Source: Isoetes taiwanensis (taxonomy: Eukaryota; Streptophyta; Lycopodiopsida; Isoetales; Isoetaceae). From it: a stretch of 64,000 bases of DNA. A model generated the notes under the pieces. The model worked only from the letters and a program-made list of their open reading frames with translations, did no database searches and was not told the DNA's origin. The position numbers were made by a program, and so were the translations under genes. The stretch is taken from NCBI GenBank assembly GCA_021234155.1, contig JAJEKV010000053.1, forward strand, positions 4,413,660 through 4,477,659, written 5' to 3'. How positions within the stretch are numbered: the first letter of the stretch is position 1; each line of letters opens with the position of its first letter. This document shows, one piece after another, positions 45,344 through 56,830 of the stretch.

Positions 45344-46689
45344 TGACATATTCAACGAAATTTGGACTTATTCAGATTTAATAGATAGCATTTCAAGAAT
45401 GCCATTATAAGAATATATGTATTGTTTGATTCTTCTTGATTGTTATAATTTTATAAGTTTTAATTATATATGTTTATCTTTCAATTAAAACTATAATGGT
45501 TATCAAAGAATAAGCTTGATTTCCATACTGATTTTCATTTGAATCTATTTAGAATTAGATATTTCAAGAAAACCATCTCCCTTCTAAAAAAAAGAACACA
45601 AAAACAACAATAGATGAAAATTAGTACTAATTAGTACTAGTAGTGGAAACTCAGGAACCATGACCATGAGTCCCATACATCACTGAAGTCCAACCAACCA
45701 ATGATTTCACAAGGCTTAACAACTGCCACGGACTTGTTCTTCTTTTTCCCATCATCCCGACTTCTTCGACAAATTGTAGATCGAACTTCTTCTTCATTGG
45801 GATTGTCTGTAATGACCGTAAGTGGTGACTTTGTCGAAGTTTCCAAGATTTTTTCTCGATGCGCGGACCAAAGCAAAGTTCACAGTGTTGTTGTGAAGCA
45901 AGTTGATGACCACCTGTTGCAGTTCAATCATTGTCGTATCATTGTTCTTCACTTGCCCCTCGCAAGAGGCGATTGATTTTTGAGGAGTATTTGGATGTGC
46001 ACTCTTATGCTTAGGAAGGTTGCTTCACTCGTGGGTCTCGCTTATCCATTTGAGATTTTATTTCTCTCTCGCATTTATACTTGTATCGACTCTTTGATTG
46101 AATAAAGTCCGACGTCCTTCAAAAAAAAAAAAAAAAAAAAATAGCAATCATGATAATTAAATGAAATCGATGGTTTGATAAGTTTTATTGGCTTAAACTA
46201 TTATTAGATTTCACAATTTATAAACTTTTACACTTTTAAAAATACTTTAAGAAAAGTTTTAGGTTGAATTTAATTAATGATATAAAGTTATTGGTTTAAT
46301 AATAACTATTAAATAATTTATTATCAATGAAATAAAATATATTGACATTTAATCAATAATTATAAACTATTCATTTTTTATTAAAGATATAAACGTAATC
46401 ATTTAATTAATTTCAATCTAAAACTTTCTTTAAATATTTTGAAAAGAACAGCATTTTAATTATACAGAGTTACCTCATATGAAAATTTAATTCTAAATAG
46501 ATGAAACCGAGAATTAGTTTAGAAAGCAACTTTAAACTTTAGTCAGTATCATATTTTTTTTTTTATCTAAAGATAAACATAACAAATTATTAAAATCAAT
46601 TAGAGCTAAAAATACATATAATATTATTATGGCATCCTTGAAGTACATTTATTAGATTTGAATAAGTCCAAATTTTGTTAAATATGTCA
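45344..46689. mobile_element. Fold-back element, copy 2 (interrupted), TA target duplication
   Basis: Same ends as copy 1 (TGACATATTCAAC ... AAATATGTCA), with TA on both sides (45342-45343 and 46690-46691). This is consistent with a TA-specific Tc1/mariner-like insertion. The sequence at 45344-45570 and 46142-46689 matches copy 1 closely. The middle carries a 571 bp foreign insert with an A21 tail. Its right end sits against the Gypsy RNase H remnant. Confidence 0.85.
45571..46141 (+). mobile_element. Poly(A)-tailed insert inside fold-back copy 2
   Basis: This stretch is absent from copy 1 and ends in GACGTCCTTC followed by 21 A (46121-46141). An AATAAAG word (46100) before the tail resembles a polyadenylation signal. 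A short plus frame (45701-45976) includes Phe/Ser-rich and VSGDFVEVSKIFSRCADQSK stretches but matches no family. It is the 3' part of a retroposon or a processed transcript. About 40-50 bp of copy-1 sequence appears lost at the junction. Confidence 0.65.
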
Positions 46690-46691
46690 TA

Positions 46692-47160
46692 GACACCGAT
46701 AATCAATATTAGAACGAAATCTCCTCCACAACAGGTGACGTCTCCAAATTCATAAGGCTCTCACTACTACGAGTAATTCATGGTCATTCCTAGGATAACG
46801 CTGCTTAATATCATGCAATTTCTTAGAATCATAAGTTACGACTCTTCCTTTATTCGCATCCATTGCCATCCACTTGTTCTTTTGTGGATCCGGTAATATG
46901 TGCCATGGTTAATGCTTTGCTTAATCTATCAAAGAATGATTGAACCTTATCTTGCCAATGCTTGACCCAATAACTAACTTGTTCAAGCTTGGTGAGATCA
47001 GTTAAAGGCATTACTAACTTTGCAAAGTCGTGATAAAATGTCTGTAATACCTTTGTCAACCCAATAGCTATTTCAGTAGCATTGTAGATGGATTAGTTGA
47101 TATTACATTCCAAGAAACAATGTTCTAAATATTCAACCTCTGATGTAGCAAATCATTAGA
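46692..47160 (-). pseudogene. Gypsy RT-RNase H remnant, minus strand
   Basis: Minus-strand frames read GLTKVLQTFYHDFAKLVMPL (47066-47007) and TDLTKLEQVSYW. In other frames follow KALTMAHI, then KNKWMAMDANKGRVVTYDSK (about 46877-46818), KLHDIKQRYPRNDHELLVVV (46817-46758) and RAL-IWRRHL. These are the end of the Gypsy RT (the FYRRFIKDF-like and APLTDLLKK-like region) and the RNase H motifs. The next motif (the DH of RNase H) is reached near 46695, where fold-back copy 2 begins. I could not find the continuation on the other side. It is a different family from copies A/B by wording. Confidence 0.8.
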
Positions 47161-47199
47161 GGAAATTTGAGATCTCATTTTATCCCCATAAGAATCCTC

Positions 47200-48280
47200 C
47201 AATGGAATGGCTACCCTCTATTAAGCCAATTAATGCAGACCAACAACTTCATTGTTGTTGTTTTTTCCCCATAACTTTTGATCCACTTGTCAAAATGTTG
47301 CTTTGTTGCATTAGATGGAATGAAAAGATCTTTCCAATGATATATGGTTATGATGTATTTTCAATATGATCATATCGTTAACCTTTAAAAATATGATTTT
47401 TGCTTATTTTTATATATTTATATCGTAAAAGATGTATGAATGGGTTATCACTAGATAGATATTGTGAAGACGAACCCATTGCTACAAAAAAAGTTTTGAA
47501 TCGGAGTTCTGGATCAAAAGTTATAATGAAAAAAATGATACTACGTATAGTTAGTTGCAATGCATTAATTACAGGGCCACATAATCTTGGAATGAGATAT
47601 ATCGAAGCTCTTCTCTTATTGGATGCTTTAAAAGGCGACATGGCATTTTAAGCATCCCTTAATGGGACAAAATGTGATCTCATTTTTTCCTCTAATGTTA
47701 CCCTTTGAGAACTTGGGCTTAAAAGCCTATGACTTCTTAATTACTGCATGTGGGCCATTTCGGGAGATGCCATTCATGTTTGATAAGGATCTAAGAATTT
47801 ACGGTAATGGAATAAGCACAAACCGATATGCAAATGATGAAAGACACTTTAGAAAATTAAATCCGACCCCTAAGCCCAAAGCTCACCACCCAATCGTGCT
47901 ATTCGAGCAAAAAAGAACTTAATTTTGGAGGATAAGAAAGATCATGGGAAATCCAATAAAGCACTAGAGAATCATCCCTCTAACAGTTTCACAAAGTCAA
48001 GGAGAGAAGTAAGTTAAAAATGTATTAAGGCAGGAATTTGGGAATTCACGAAGATTGAAGGAATTCTCCAATCAATCAATACCAGTTTTTTGAGGGTTTT
48101 CTGTGGTAATAGTTAGCATGGTTTGGCTGAATTGTGGCAGACAGTGCATGCCTCTTGGAGTTGCTATGTCCGTAAGACTCATGCTTCTTGGCGGGCAACT
48201 CATACTTCTTGGCGTTGCTATTTCGATATGCTTTATATATGTGGAGTAGTTTCACTTGTTTGGTTTTGCCACTTTGCAGC
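47200..48280. other. No recognised gene
   Basis: Open frames at 47400-47651 (83 codons) and 47662-47922 (86 codons) plus have plausible composition but no family motif. The stretch at 48080-48250 just before the PPR fragment contains a duplicated CTTCTTGGCG(G/T)...GCTATKTC phrase (48157 to 48220), so it may be decayed coding sequence of the same gene. Confidence 0.35.
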
Positions 48281-48282
48281 AG

Positions 48283-48600
48283 AAAGACACAAAACCAAAT
48301 AGTGCATCACTCACTAATATTCTCACTGCTTGCAATCGCACAGGCCTAGTGGAAGAAGGGCATTGGTACTTAAAATCTATGAGGAACCATCATGGGATCA
48401 TTCCATCTATTACTCATTCTACATGTATGGTTGATCTTCTCGGTCATGCAGGATTCCTGAATGAAGCACAATGCCTGTTGCATTCGATGCCACAAATTGA
48501 TAAGTCTGGTGTCCTTGCTCAATGCTTGCAGAATGTATAAAAATGTTGAAGTAGCAAGAAGTCGCTATGAGCATATTATTCATCCGAGTCTAGCGATAAA
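48283..48600 (+). pseudogene. PPR (PLS-class) protein fragment
   Basis: The 94-codon frame 48256-48540 reads KPNSASLTNILTACNRTGLV and EEGHWYLKSM, then a YxxxVDLLGHAGFLNEA-like step (CMVDLLGHAGFLNEAQCLLH, 48408-48467) and SMP. This is the final S/L-type repeat pair of plant PLS pentatricopeptide proteins. After a frameshift near 48500 the E-domain start follows in another frame (LLNACRMYKNVEVARSRYEH, about 48509-48570). Such proteins act in organelle RNA editing or processing. The upstream repeats and the DYW end are not recognisable, so this is a truncated, frameshifted copy. It identifies the genome as a land plant. Confidence 0.85.
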
Positions 48601-48727
48601 GAGCTCATCATCAAATAGTGCTATAATAGAGAGGAGAGAGAAGCCATCAGGAGAAAATACGCCAAGCCGGAAACACTATATCTGGCGAGCATTGGCCTCA
48701 AAGGCTACTACAAAACAATTTAGTTGA

Positions 48728-50600
48728 TAAGGTTAGGTTATTGGTCATTGCCAATGGATTCTTCAAAGGACAAAGCTGGTGAGGACAATTTCATGATATA
48801 AAAAAGAAGTTTAAACAAATGATTCCGGATGAATGAAATGCAAATGATACTAAGGTAGTTGGCATTATTATTCGAAGTTTCTATAGCATGGGTTGTTGAT
48901 CACCATTTTGGACTTAAAATTTCGAGGTCTTGCATAGCGAGAGGATTACTAAGTTGCTAGCAAAAAACAAGGTGTAATCGCTAGTAATGAAAGATGAAAA
49001 GGAGTTTTGATATATTGATAGGAAAATGAAATACAAGCAATGATCTTAAGAGCAAGATCTCTTTAAGAGCAACAATTTCGACTCTCGGTTGAAATACGCT
49101 TATGTTCTTATCCAAAGACAAGATTCAAGTTAGCGTGCTATTATTAGAAGGCATGATTGAATAAATCAAGGAACCCATCAAGTAAAAAGCGGCGAGATCA
49201 TATGAATCCGATGGATTAATGGGAAGTTTTAACTCTCCCTACCGCAAATTTCCGCTGTTTTTTAAATTTTTTGAGCAAGAGCAATCGCATGCCAGTCCGG
49301 TGGGTCTTCGGAGTGTTCTGAGCAAAAAGAATTACCGGGTGATCTTCCTAAAGCTCCATTTTGCACCGCAGAAAATGCTAACTCCAAAATTTTATGATGA
49401 CTAATTTTTTGTGAAATGCTCTTCGATCATTCCACGAGGCCACAAATTTGATACCATAAATATGCGATTGTTGCATATAGGGGAACCGCAACAAAGGCTT
49501 GAATCAAAAAAAAAAAAGGCAAGGGTCGCATGGCTGTGAAAAGGCAAAATGCATTTAGCGACGAGTATAATTAAATGTATTTTGGATTAACAGCAAACAT
49601 TTAGAATAGGTGCATACAAAATGACTTCCTAGCATCAGAATTGGACTGTGGTTGGTTAAAACTAAGATGAAATCGCAGTGATTTCTAATTGGTTTAACAA
49701 GTCTACGGTTCAAAACCCACTGATTCTGGGCTCGAGATTGTTGCCTCCGGATCATAAAGTTCTAACAAGTTCCCGAATCAGAATACTTTGCTCAAGATTG
49801 AAAAAATTTCAATGTGAATGCTTTCAACATTGCTTGCTTCCAGAGATTGGAGCTCCCCAGCTCCCGCCAAGTCTACAAAGAGAGGCTCGATTAAATTAAG
49901 GAAAGAATCTGAGACCGATTCCATCTCAATCCATTAATTTCTTCCGGTTATTTGAATGTAGGGCCGACTCAATTTCAATGTATTAGTTTCTCCTTTTATT
50001 TGAATGCAATGTATACTTTGGAATTAGTAATATGTCTTAGTAATATGTTCCGACACGGACTTGCAGACGAACTTTTCTGTGGAGAGCGCAAGAAAACAAC
50101 CCAAGAAACTAAAAGAAGGAAAAGACAAAAAAAAACAAGAGGTATATTGGCAACGTAGGATACTTAGCCAGTGTTTTTCGTGACAAATTTATGGACTTTT
50201 CTTGATAGCAAATAGATAGGCTTCTCTCCAAAACACAAACGTTGGTGGATTTGCCACCTAACTGTGGATTCGTCAATAAATTCATGAGCTTGAAATGAAA
50301 GTCACAATTCTTGCAGCTTCTTGAGTTGCTTGACTAAATTGATTGCTCTAACAACTATTGAAAGTCTTTGCACAATGAAGGCTCTCTTTAGCAACCAGTG
50401 CCATGGAACCAAATGAGACATATAGTACACGCTTAGGAAGAGCTTTGAACTCAGATTGCACAATAGACTTTGCAACTTGGTCTTTTTGTCCTGCTACGTC
50501 TATATCTTTTATAGATGCATATACAATGGTCTAGTCTATTTCTGGAAACAACTCATCCTTCCTATTATAAGGCAGATACATTTTTCTGCTCGCCTCTAAT
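48728..50600. other. No recognised gene
   Basis: AT-rich; frames of 60-73 codons only. A run AAAAAAAAAAAAGG is at about 49508-49519. A Lys/Arg-rich tail of the frame at 49952-50158 is a low-complexity effect. Confidence 0.4.
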
Positions 50601-50920
50601 ATCTTCCTTACAAATTAGGGAGAGCATGACGTTGCATTGAGGCATTTATGGCATTAATTTCAGATTTGAGGCATTTATGAGCATTTATGGATGAGGAAGA
50701 TATGAGCATTACCATAGAATGACACGTTGCATTCATTGCATTACATTTTTGTGTTCGCACGTAATTTCTTCCTTAAAAATTAGGAGAGCATGACACGTTG
50801 CATTGAGGATTTATGGCATTAATTTCAGATTTGAGGCATTTATGAGCATTTATGGGCGGAGGAAGATATGGCATTACCATAGAATGACACGCTGCATTCA
50901 TCGCATTTATGGCAGATTTG
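50601..50920. repeat. Two tandem ~166 bp copies
   Basis: CTTCCTTA-AAATTAGG, GAGAGCATGAC, GTTGCATTGAGG, TTATGGCATTAATTTCAGAT and TTGAGGCATTTATGAGCATT occur at 50603 and again at 50768. Each copy is followed by GAGGAAGATATG and CATTACCATAGAATGACACG. The copies are very similar, so the duplication is recent relative to the rest of the window. Confidence 0.88.
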
Positions 50921-51266
50921 TGCACTTTGCATTTATTGCGGCCATTAATACCCTTTGCATTTATTGTGGCCATTAATACGCTTTGAATTTATTGCGAATT
51001 ATCAAAGCACGACATGTGTGCACTTTTGCATTTGGCCATTAATACCTTCTTGATTGCAGCCCATTAATACGCTTTGCATTTATTAGGGCCATTAATACGC
51101 TTTGCATTTATTGCGAATTATCAAAGCACACATGTGTGCACTTTCCATTTATTGGGGCTATTAATACCATTTGCATTTATTGCGGCCATTAATACGCTTT
51201 GCATTTATTGCGGCCATTAATACGCTTTGCATTTATTGCGAATTATCAAAGCACGACATGTTTTAG
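50921..51266. repeat. Minisatellite with higher-order structure
   Basis: A ~32-35 bp unit (CCATTAATACGCTTTGCATT, TATTGCGG) recurs at least seven times. A longer word GCGAATTATCAAAGCAC occurs at about 50992, 51112 and 51237, giving a higher-order repeat of ~120-125 bp. Within this, ACATGTGTGCACTTT follows the first two occurrences. It merges upstream with the 166 bp copies, which contain the same GCATTTAT words. Confidence 0.88.
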
Positions 51267-51391
51267 GATAATTATGGATATGAAATATATATCGAATGAT
51301 ATTAATGATTACATGCGAGTTGTGATATAGGCACATGGCATAAATATAGCCCTAGATTAGTCATGTGTGTCGATCATCCAACAAAACTCCA

Positions 51392-51402
51392 TCTTATAAA
51401 TA
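51392..51402 (+). promoter_or_regulatory. TATA box downstream of the minisatellite
   Basis: CTTATAAATAGAAGG lies about 130 bp after the minisatellite ends. Some 75-90 bp further on comes GCATGCAAGGTAAAT (51475-51488), which has the form of a 5' splice donor (AAG/GTAAAT). The set TATA, short leader and splice donor is that of a gene or LTR transcription start. No coding frame could be recognised downstream. Confidence 0.45.
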
Positions 51403-51499
51403 GAAGGTCTTCTTATTGTCTCGACGCATTGAGAGCACTTGAAGAGCTATTGTGTCTCTTCTGCTTCACAAATTGCATGCAAGGTAAATATTCTCCCAT

Positions 51500-52395
51500 T
51501 TTGTTACATTGCTAAAGCTTGGATTGTTTAATATGAAACTAGCATTTTTCTTTCATCCTTAATCTTGGCGTAATGCGTATGTGGATTCTATCGTTGTGTG
51601 AAATTGTAGCTTAATGTTTGAGTAGATTTGCAATTATATTTTGATTTGCGAGAGATGGCATGATGAAAAAAGACTACATTATTGAGCTAAATCTAGATGA
51701 TTTTTATGGATGGTGGATGAGTGCCTTTGGTAACTCACCGACCTTTGTGTCGAGAGATCTTTGTATTGGAGTTCCTTTTGGATTTATTTCGTGAATTTAT
51801 ATTATTTAAGAAAAAATATCATTCTAGTGATGATGAGGCATCTTCAGTTCTGCAAATTGATAATTCTACTTGATGTTTGATGTCTGTGAACACATGAACC
51901 TTCAATAACAAAAAGTATTGACCAACTTTTTAAAAGACTAAGCTAAATATTGTACTTTGTAATTTCTAAATTAGAGTTAGCATGTAAGATCTTACGAAGT
52001 TGCTTCACATCAATCTAGAATCACTTGGCCATTGCAGAAGAGAATGTTGGACGTTAACTGGGGTCCAATCAAGACGCTTTTGAAAAGAGAATGTTAGGGC
52101 GGCCTTGGCTCCGCTGATAAATTTCTTGTATGTAAATATAGAGATACCATCGACACCATCTTAACTAACAATTTTATAACGCTTAGCTCAAAAAACTACT
52201 ACAATGTCAAGGTTAATATCTTAATATAGTAATAAATAATTTTATAGCTAGCTTATTAAACCGCTCCAAATGTAAAGCTAAACATCGCAACCAACTTAAC
52301 ATTATGGCAAGCGATTGAACTTAGAGTAAACATAATAGATTTTTATGATTACAAAACAAAAGGAGATGAACTAAGCTCAAGTACCTCAAATAGAA
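51500..52395. other. No recognised gene downstream of the TATA box
   Basis: Sequence after the candidate splice donor is AT-rich with stops in all plus frames. If a transcript starts at the TATA box, this would be intron or non-coding RNA. Confidence 0.35.
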
Positions 52396-55195
52396 GGCTC
52401 TTCAATCAAGAAGAAGCAAATATTTTTTCCTGCACCTTCCTTCATAACGTTTAATACTCTTAAGAGACAATCCCAAGATCTGCCATCTCTTTTCCACATG
52501 TGAAATTCCTAAACATTTGCCGCCCTTTTTACTCTTTGGCTCTAACCAAGTCAACTTCATCTTTTTATCCTTCTCATTAATCGCATTAATCCAAGCATAC
52601 CCAAGAACCATCATATGATGCTAGATGTGGGGCATCACCCCGCTTTATAGCTTGAATTGCCTTGACGTCATCCATCGAGAGGCCAAATTGGAACATTACC
52701 ACACTTATGCAATTGGAGAAGCCTATTTGGCAATTTTGTTGTAATAGTCTCAAATGCGATCAATCTTTTTTATTTTTTGTTGTTCGCAGATTGGTAAAAG
52801 ACATATTTCTCGAAGAATATGTTGATTGGCAAAATAGATTCATGATTGAATGGCTCCATACTAGTAGCTAAGATAGGCATCCCACTTGGTTCATCAAGTT
52901 GAACTTTATTGTCTTGGATATGATACACGTAGTAATTTGTCGCAAAATATACACTTTCGTTTCATCACCCCTTTATAAGAAAAAATGTATCTCATCTTAC
53001 CATACCATTGACAATCATTTGTATCTTTATTTTCTACCACAAGTGTGTCATCCACTCTAAAAAATTGATCCTTATCGGGATAGACTTAAATTTCAAACTT
53101 CACCCCTTGGAACCTCCATTAAAGAGTGAAGATCTTGGATAGCCCTTGCTTCATCCGGGCGACATTGCCTTGTTTGATGGAATCCAATCAATATACCCTT
53201 TTAGAGATAAAATCCTTCCATTCAATCATGTCATACCTATTGCATGATTCCCATAAGCCAATGGCAATGGGTTGTGACTTTGCATGAAGTATACCGGTGG
53301 AAAACACATTTTGATTGACATGTCTCAAAGTCGGATCAAGAATCGCATAGTAGCACGCCCGAGAGGTAACAAACCGCCATTGTCTAAACTTTTTAGATGG
53401 AAGATCCTAGAAAATAAGATACCTGTTCTCCACATGGGCATAGGTCGGTTCCATCTCTTTCTTATTTGTATGCATTTGAATTAGTTTTGCAAATGTGCTC
53501 TCAAAGTAATAGCACCATGTAGCATCGGTGGACCTATCGGTTCTATATCATCCAAGACATGGCCTTCTCCAATCATGTGCTCAAGAGGTGTCAGACACGG
53601 CCACAAAGAGCATTCCAATGCAGAGCCAAGCTTGCAATAACTTTCTAGTGGTACTTCTTCGTTTCTTGGACCACCCATTTGTTCTTGCAAAGTCATAGAA
53701 AATTCTAGTAAGATCCGTTGCAATTTGAGAAACAGTAAAAGTGCGATGCGGACACTAAATTTGTTGCCACATAGTCCCAGATACCATTGGCAATAGAACT
53801 GATGCTCCTGTGCCTTTGAAGAAACCAAGGCATTTGAATGGATCTTTCGGCACCTACCAGATTTCATTTTATGTGCCAATCATGGTCTGCAACCTCTCCA
53901 TAGCAATTTTTCATTACCCCCTCCTTTATCGATCAAACATAAGCCTATTGCACTTTTGCAGGAGATTTAATGCTAAGGTGTGCATAAGGTCCACAATAGT
54001 ATGATGTAATAACTCTAGACCATAGAGGTGAAATAAACTCAAGAACATGCTAGTATTTCGGACACATGTATCTCTCAAAACATTGGGCACCATTTAATTG
54101 TTGAATGCTTCAAGTACATGGTCCATTTTTTTGCATCTGAACAGTGTTCTCTCCAAATATCTTCATAGTAGTACTTCTCATCATTTAAAAGACCTAACAC
54201 AAGATCACATCTTCTACATGGTACCTTTCCACCTAAATGAAAAGAAAATTAAAGATTTTATCAATAGATTCAATCGTATCACCCGAGGAGAACTTTAGAA
54301 TTTCACATTGAATTTGGATGGTCTGCCAAGTTATAGCATATAAGAAACACCTTTGGTAGAAACTTGTGGCAGCCCTTCATGAATATACTCGCTTCCAAGT
54401 GCATAATTGACTTTTACTCCAGTTATGAAGAGGTCTCTAAGCTCATCTACAAGTGGTTGTAGGAAGGGATCTAAGCTGTTAGTGCCTGAACTGATTCTTT
54501 CCTTTGGAATAAAAAAAAGTCGAAAATGTAACATCCCTTATCTTAGCATCCACATGCTTCCCACCATTCAATACTATGAGTCGGACAACACCACTACTTC
54601 TTATTTTGTTTAGGTGTTGATTGAAATCCATCCCAATGCATCATCAGTGCTAGGTTTCTAGGATCACCAAAGCATTGATAAGAATCACAACGAATACATT
54701 GTGGACATGTCAAAGTGTACATCTGACTAGAATCATCAAATTCACTTTGTACATCAAGGGCTGAAATTTTTATTACAGTTTTGCAGTGCTTGCATACTAT
54801 TGGCAACTCCCAGTTTGTTTGTGGGTCTTAAAAGTATTGCATTTCTCTCCATCGCTTTGCATGCCAACATTCAGGAAATCTTGGAAGGCCTCTCATCAAT
54901 TCCCTTGCCTAGCCATGTTTGTTCGTTGTCGCCAATGCTCATTGTCATTATATGCTATGGTCTTGCTCTGACACCTTAGTCTCATAATACTGCTGATAGG
55001 ACTGTATAAAAAAGTGACGGCATCCTTTCTGGTCTTGTCACAAATTGAGCATGATTCATGCCCAATGCAATTAGATCTACTAACCATGACTCCATCTCTA
55101 TCCCTTTTGCACGAGCAGCTCATATCAACGCCAAAGACAGTAAGGACATTTGCAAATAACTTTACCCTCATCTTGTAGCTGAGTGGGCTGATCAT
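52396..55195 (-). pseudogene. Decayed transposase gene, tnp2/DUF4218-like, minus strand
   Basis: Reading minus from high to low coordinates gives a Cys-rich part, CSCKRD...SCSICDKTRK (55110-55025), LPIVCKHCKTVIKISALDVQ (54808-54749) and LTCPQC (54713-54696). Then come ALMMHWDGFQS, RISSGTNSLDPFLQPLVDEL (about 54498-54439) and RDLF, PCRRCDL with NDEKYYYE, and VDLMHTLALNLL (53995-53960). These are followed by AMERLQTMIGT, HVLDDIEPIGPP with WCYYFES and NKKEMEPTYAHVENR (about 53480-53430), and a tail to 52400. The order Cys-rich N-part, SLDxFLxPLVDEL, CRRC, DxMHTLALNL, HxxDDI...W..FE...KR is what I know from tnp2 transposases and DUF4218 proteins of CACTA-like and related elements. Numerous stops and frameshifts. 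No CACTA ends found. Confidence 0.6.
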
Positions 55196-56830
55196 TGCTT
55201 TGGTGCTGCCTCGGTTTATTGTGGTACCTATGTCGCTCTGCTCAGTATAACACCTTCTGGATTAACTCTTGTACAAGCAACACACTTGCACAGGAGTGGC
55301 ATATGCCGATCTCCCATTCTGCACAGCCAATTCCCATATTCAGAAAGTGGATTCATACAGCAACAGACGCTATGTAAAACAGAAATGTAATGTAAAACAG
55401 AAGGAAGAAGCTAGCAATGTAAAAACGAAGGAAGAAGTGGGACATACCTAGTCTCGAAAGTGCATTCGATTATCCGCCCCTCCGCCCTCTGAATCTTTCC
55501 AATCGGATCCTTCACGGCACTTTTTTCTGAATCCACCTGATATGAATCGGATCCACGATATGATATGAATGGGATCGGATCTCGGAATCGCACCAATCGG
55601 ATGTCTTGCAATCGAACCAATCCGGATCCACTGCATAATTCGGATCCATCTCAGACCGAGGTCTTGCAACTTTTTGATGTCGCTGTTACCAGAGGTCCTT
55701 TTTTTTTGAACCATATTAGATAACTAGACATGGTTTGTAAACTTTTGAACCCACAAACATGTACTGATTTATGGATTTGGTTTTCACCAACAAACCATTA
55801 AAAAAAAAAATTATAATGGTTCAATTTTGGGGCCTTGTGTGAGGCTTGAGGATCTTAAAGCTTTGTTTTAGCGCCTTTTGGCTTTGTTGTGATCTTTGTT
55901 TTCATGCTTTTTTACTTATAGATAGGTTCCTTGAGGGACCAGAATACGTAGACAGGTGATATGGTGGAAATCTCGAGACCCTACTAATCCTTTGAATCAA
56001 AATCCCGATTTCTCGTGCACATTATCCCTGAGCTAGATATTCCAATTCTTGAAATTGAGGAACTCCAAAATGTAGATGGATTATATGGCATGCTATATGC
56101 ATTTCTAGGACAGTTATCGGACGCCATGAGCAACACTAATTGTTGCATTAATCTAATGCTGACATCATGCATGGATGTTGGGGGTTGAAGACAATCCGTG
56201 AGTCAAGCTAACATAATTAGAGCTGCTCTTCCCAGAGGAAGGGCTCTTATGCAATATGCAACATTATGACATGCTTTGGCAAACTTGGATGAATGGGCAT
56301 TTACATCACTGATCCAGTTTTGTGTTTTTTATGTTTAAATTTGTTTTGTGTTTTTTTTCTTTGTGTGTATGCTAAGTGATGGCGAGCTGATGATGCCATC
56401 ACAAGTTAACTGAAACAAATGAGATAAGTGACAAGAATGAGAGTCAAGTAGCACATGAAGATAGTGCAAGCATCCTCTTTCTCTTCTATTACTGCACTGC
56501 TGCATGACCCATAATCGAATCTCTTCTATCTGGTGCTAGCCAGGGTTTGCTTTCTTGGATACAAACCTGTTTCTTCATCAGAGGCTGCTGATTTCTTGGT
56601 TCTTGGTCGCCTTCGGACGGGACTCTTGGTTCTCACAAAAAACCACTAACGTGGTATTTTGTTCTAATAATTCAGATAAGCATGATGATCTTCTACAAGC
56701 ATATTGGAGAATTACAAGTAAGGTTTTCGCAGTTTTTTAGCGATGTTAGCTTCTTTGTACTTCACAAATGGAATAGGCATCCCGGGCCCTTTCTCGGAAG
56801 ATACATGTTAGTTAGCACCGAGTAGGCCTA
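55196..56830. other. Spacer with GGATC-rich patch
   Basis: From 55497 to 55650 the words ATCGGATC / CCGATTCGG / GGATCC recur about ten times, a local simple-sequence patch. TGTAAAACAG(A)AA-GAAG repeats occur at 55373-55430. A-rich run AAAAAAAAAAA is at 55800. No gene recognised. Confidence 0.4.

Noticed and set aside
50921-51266. CRISPR-like alternation of repeats and spacers
   Set aside because: The intervening sequences are themselves repeat variants, unit lengths vary, and the genome is a plant's. It is a minisatellite.
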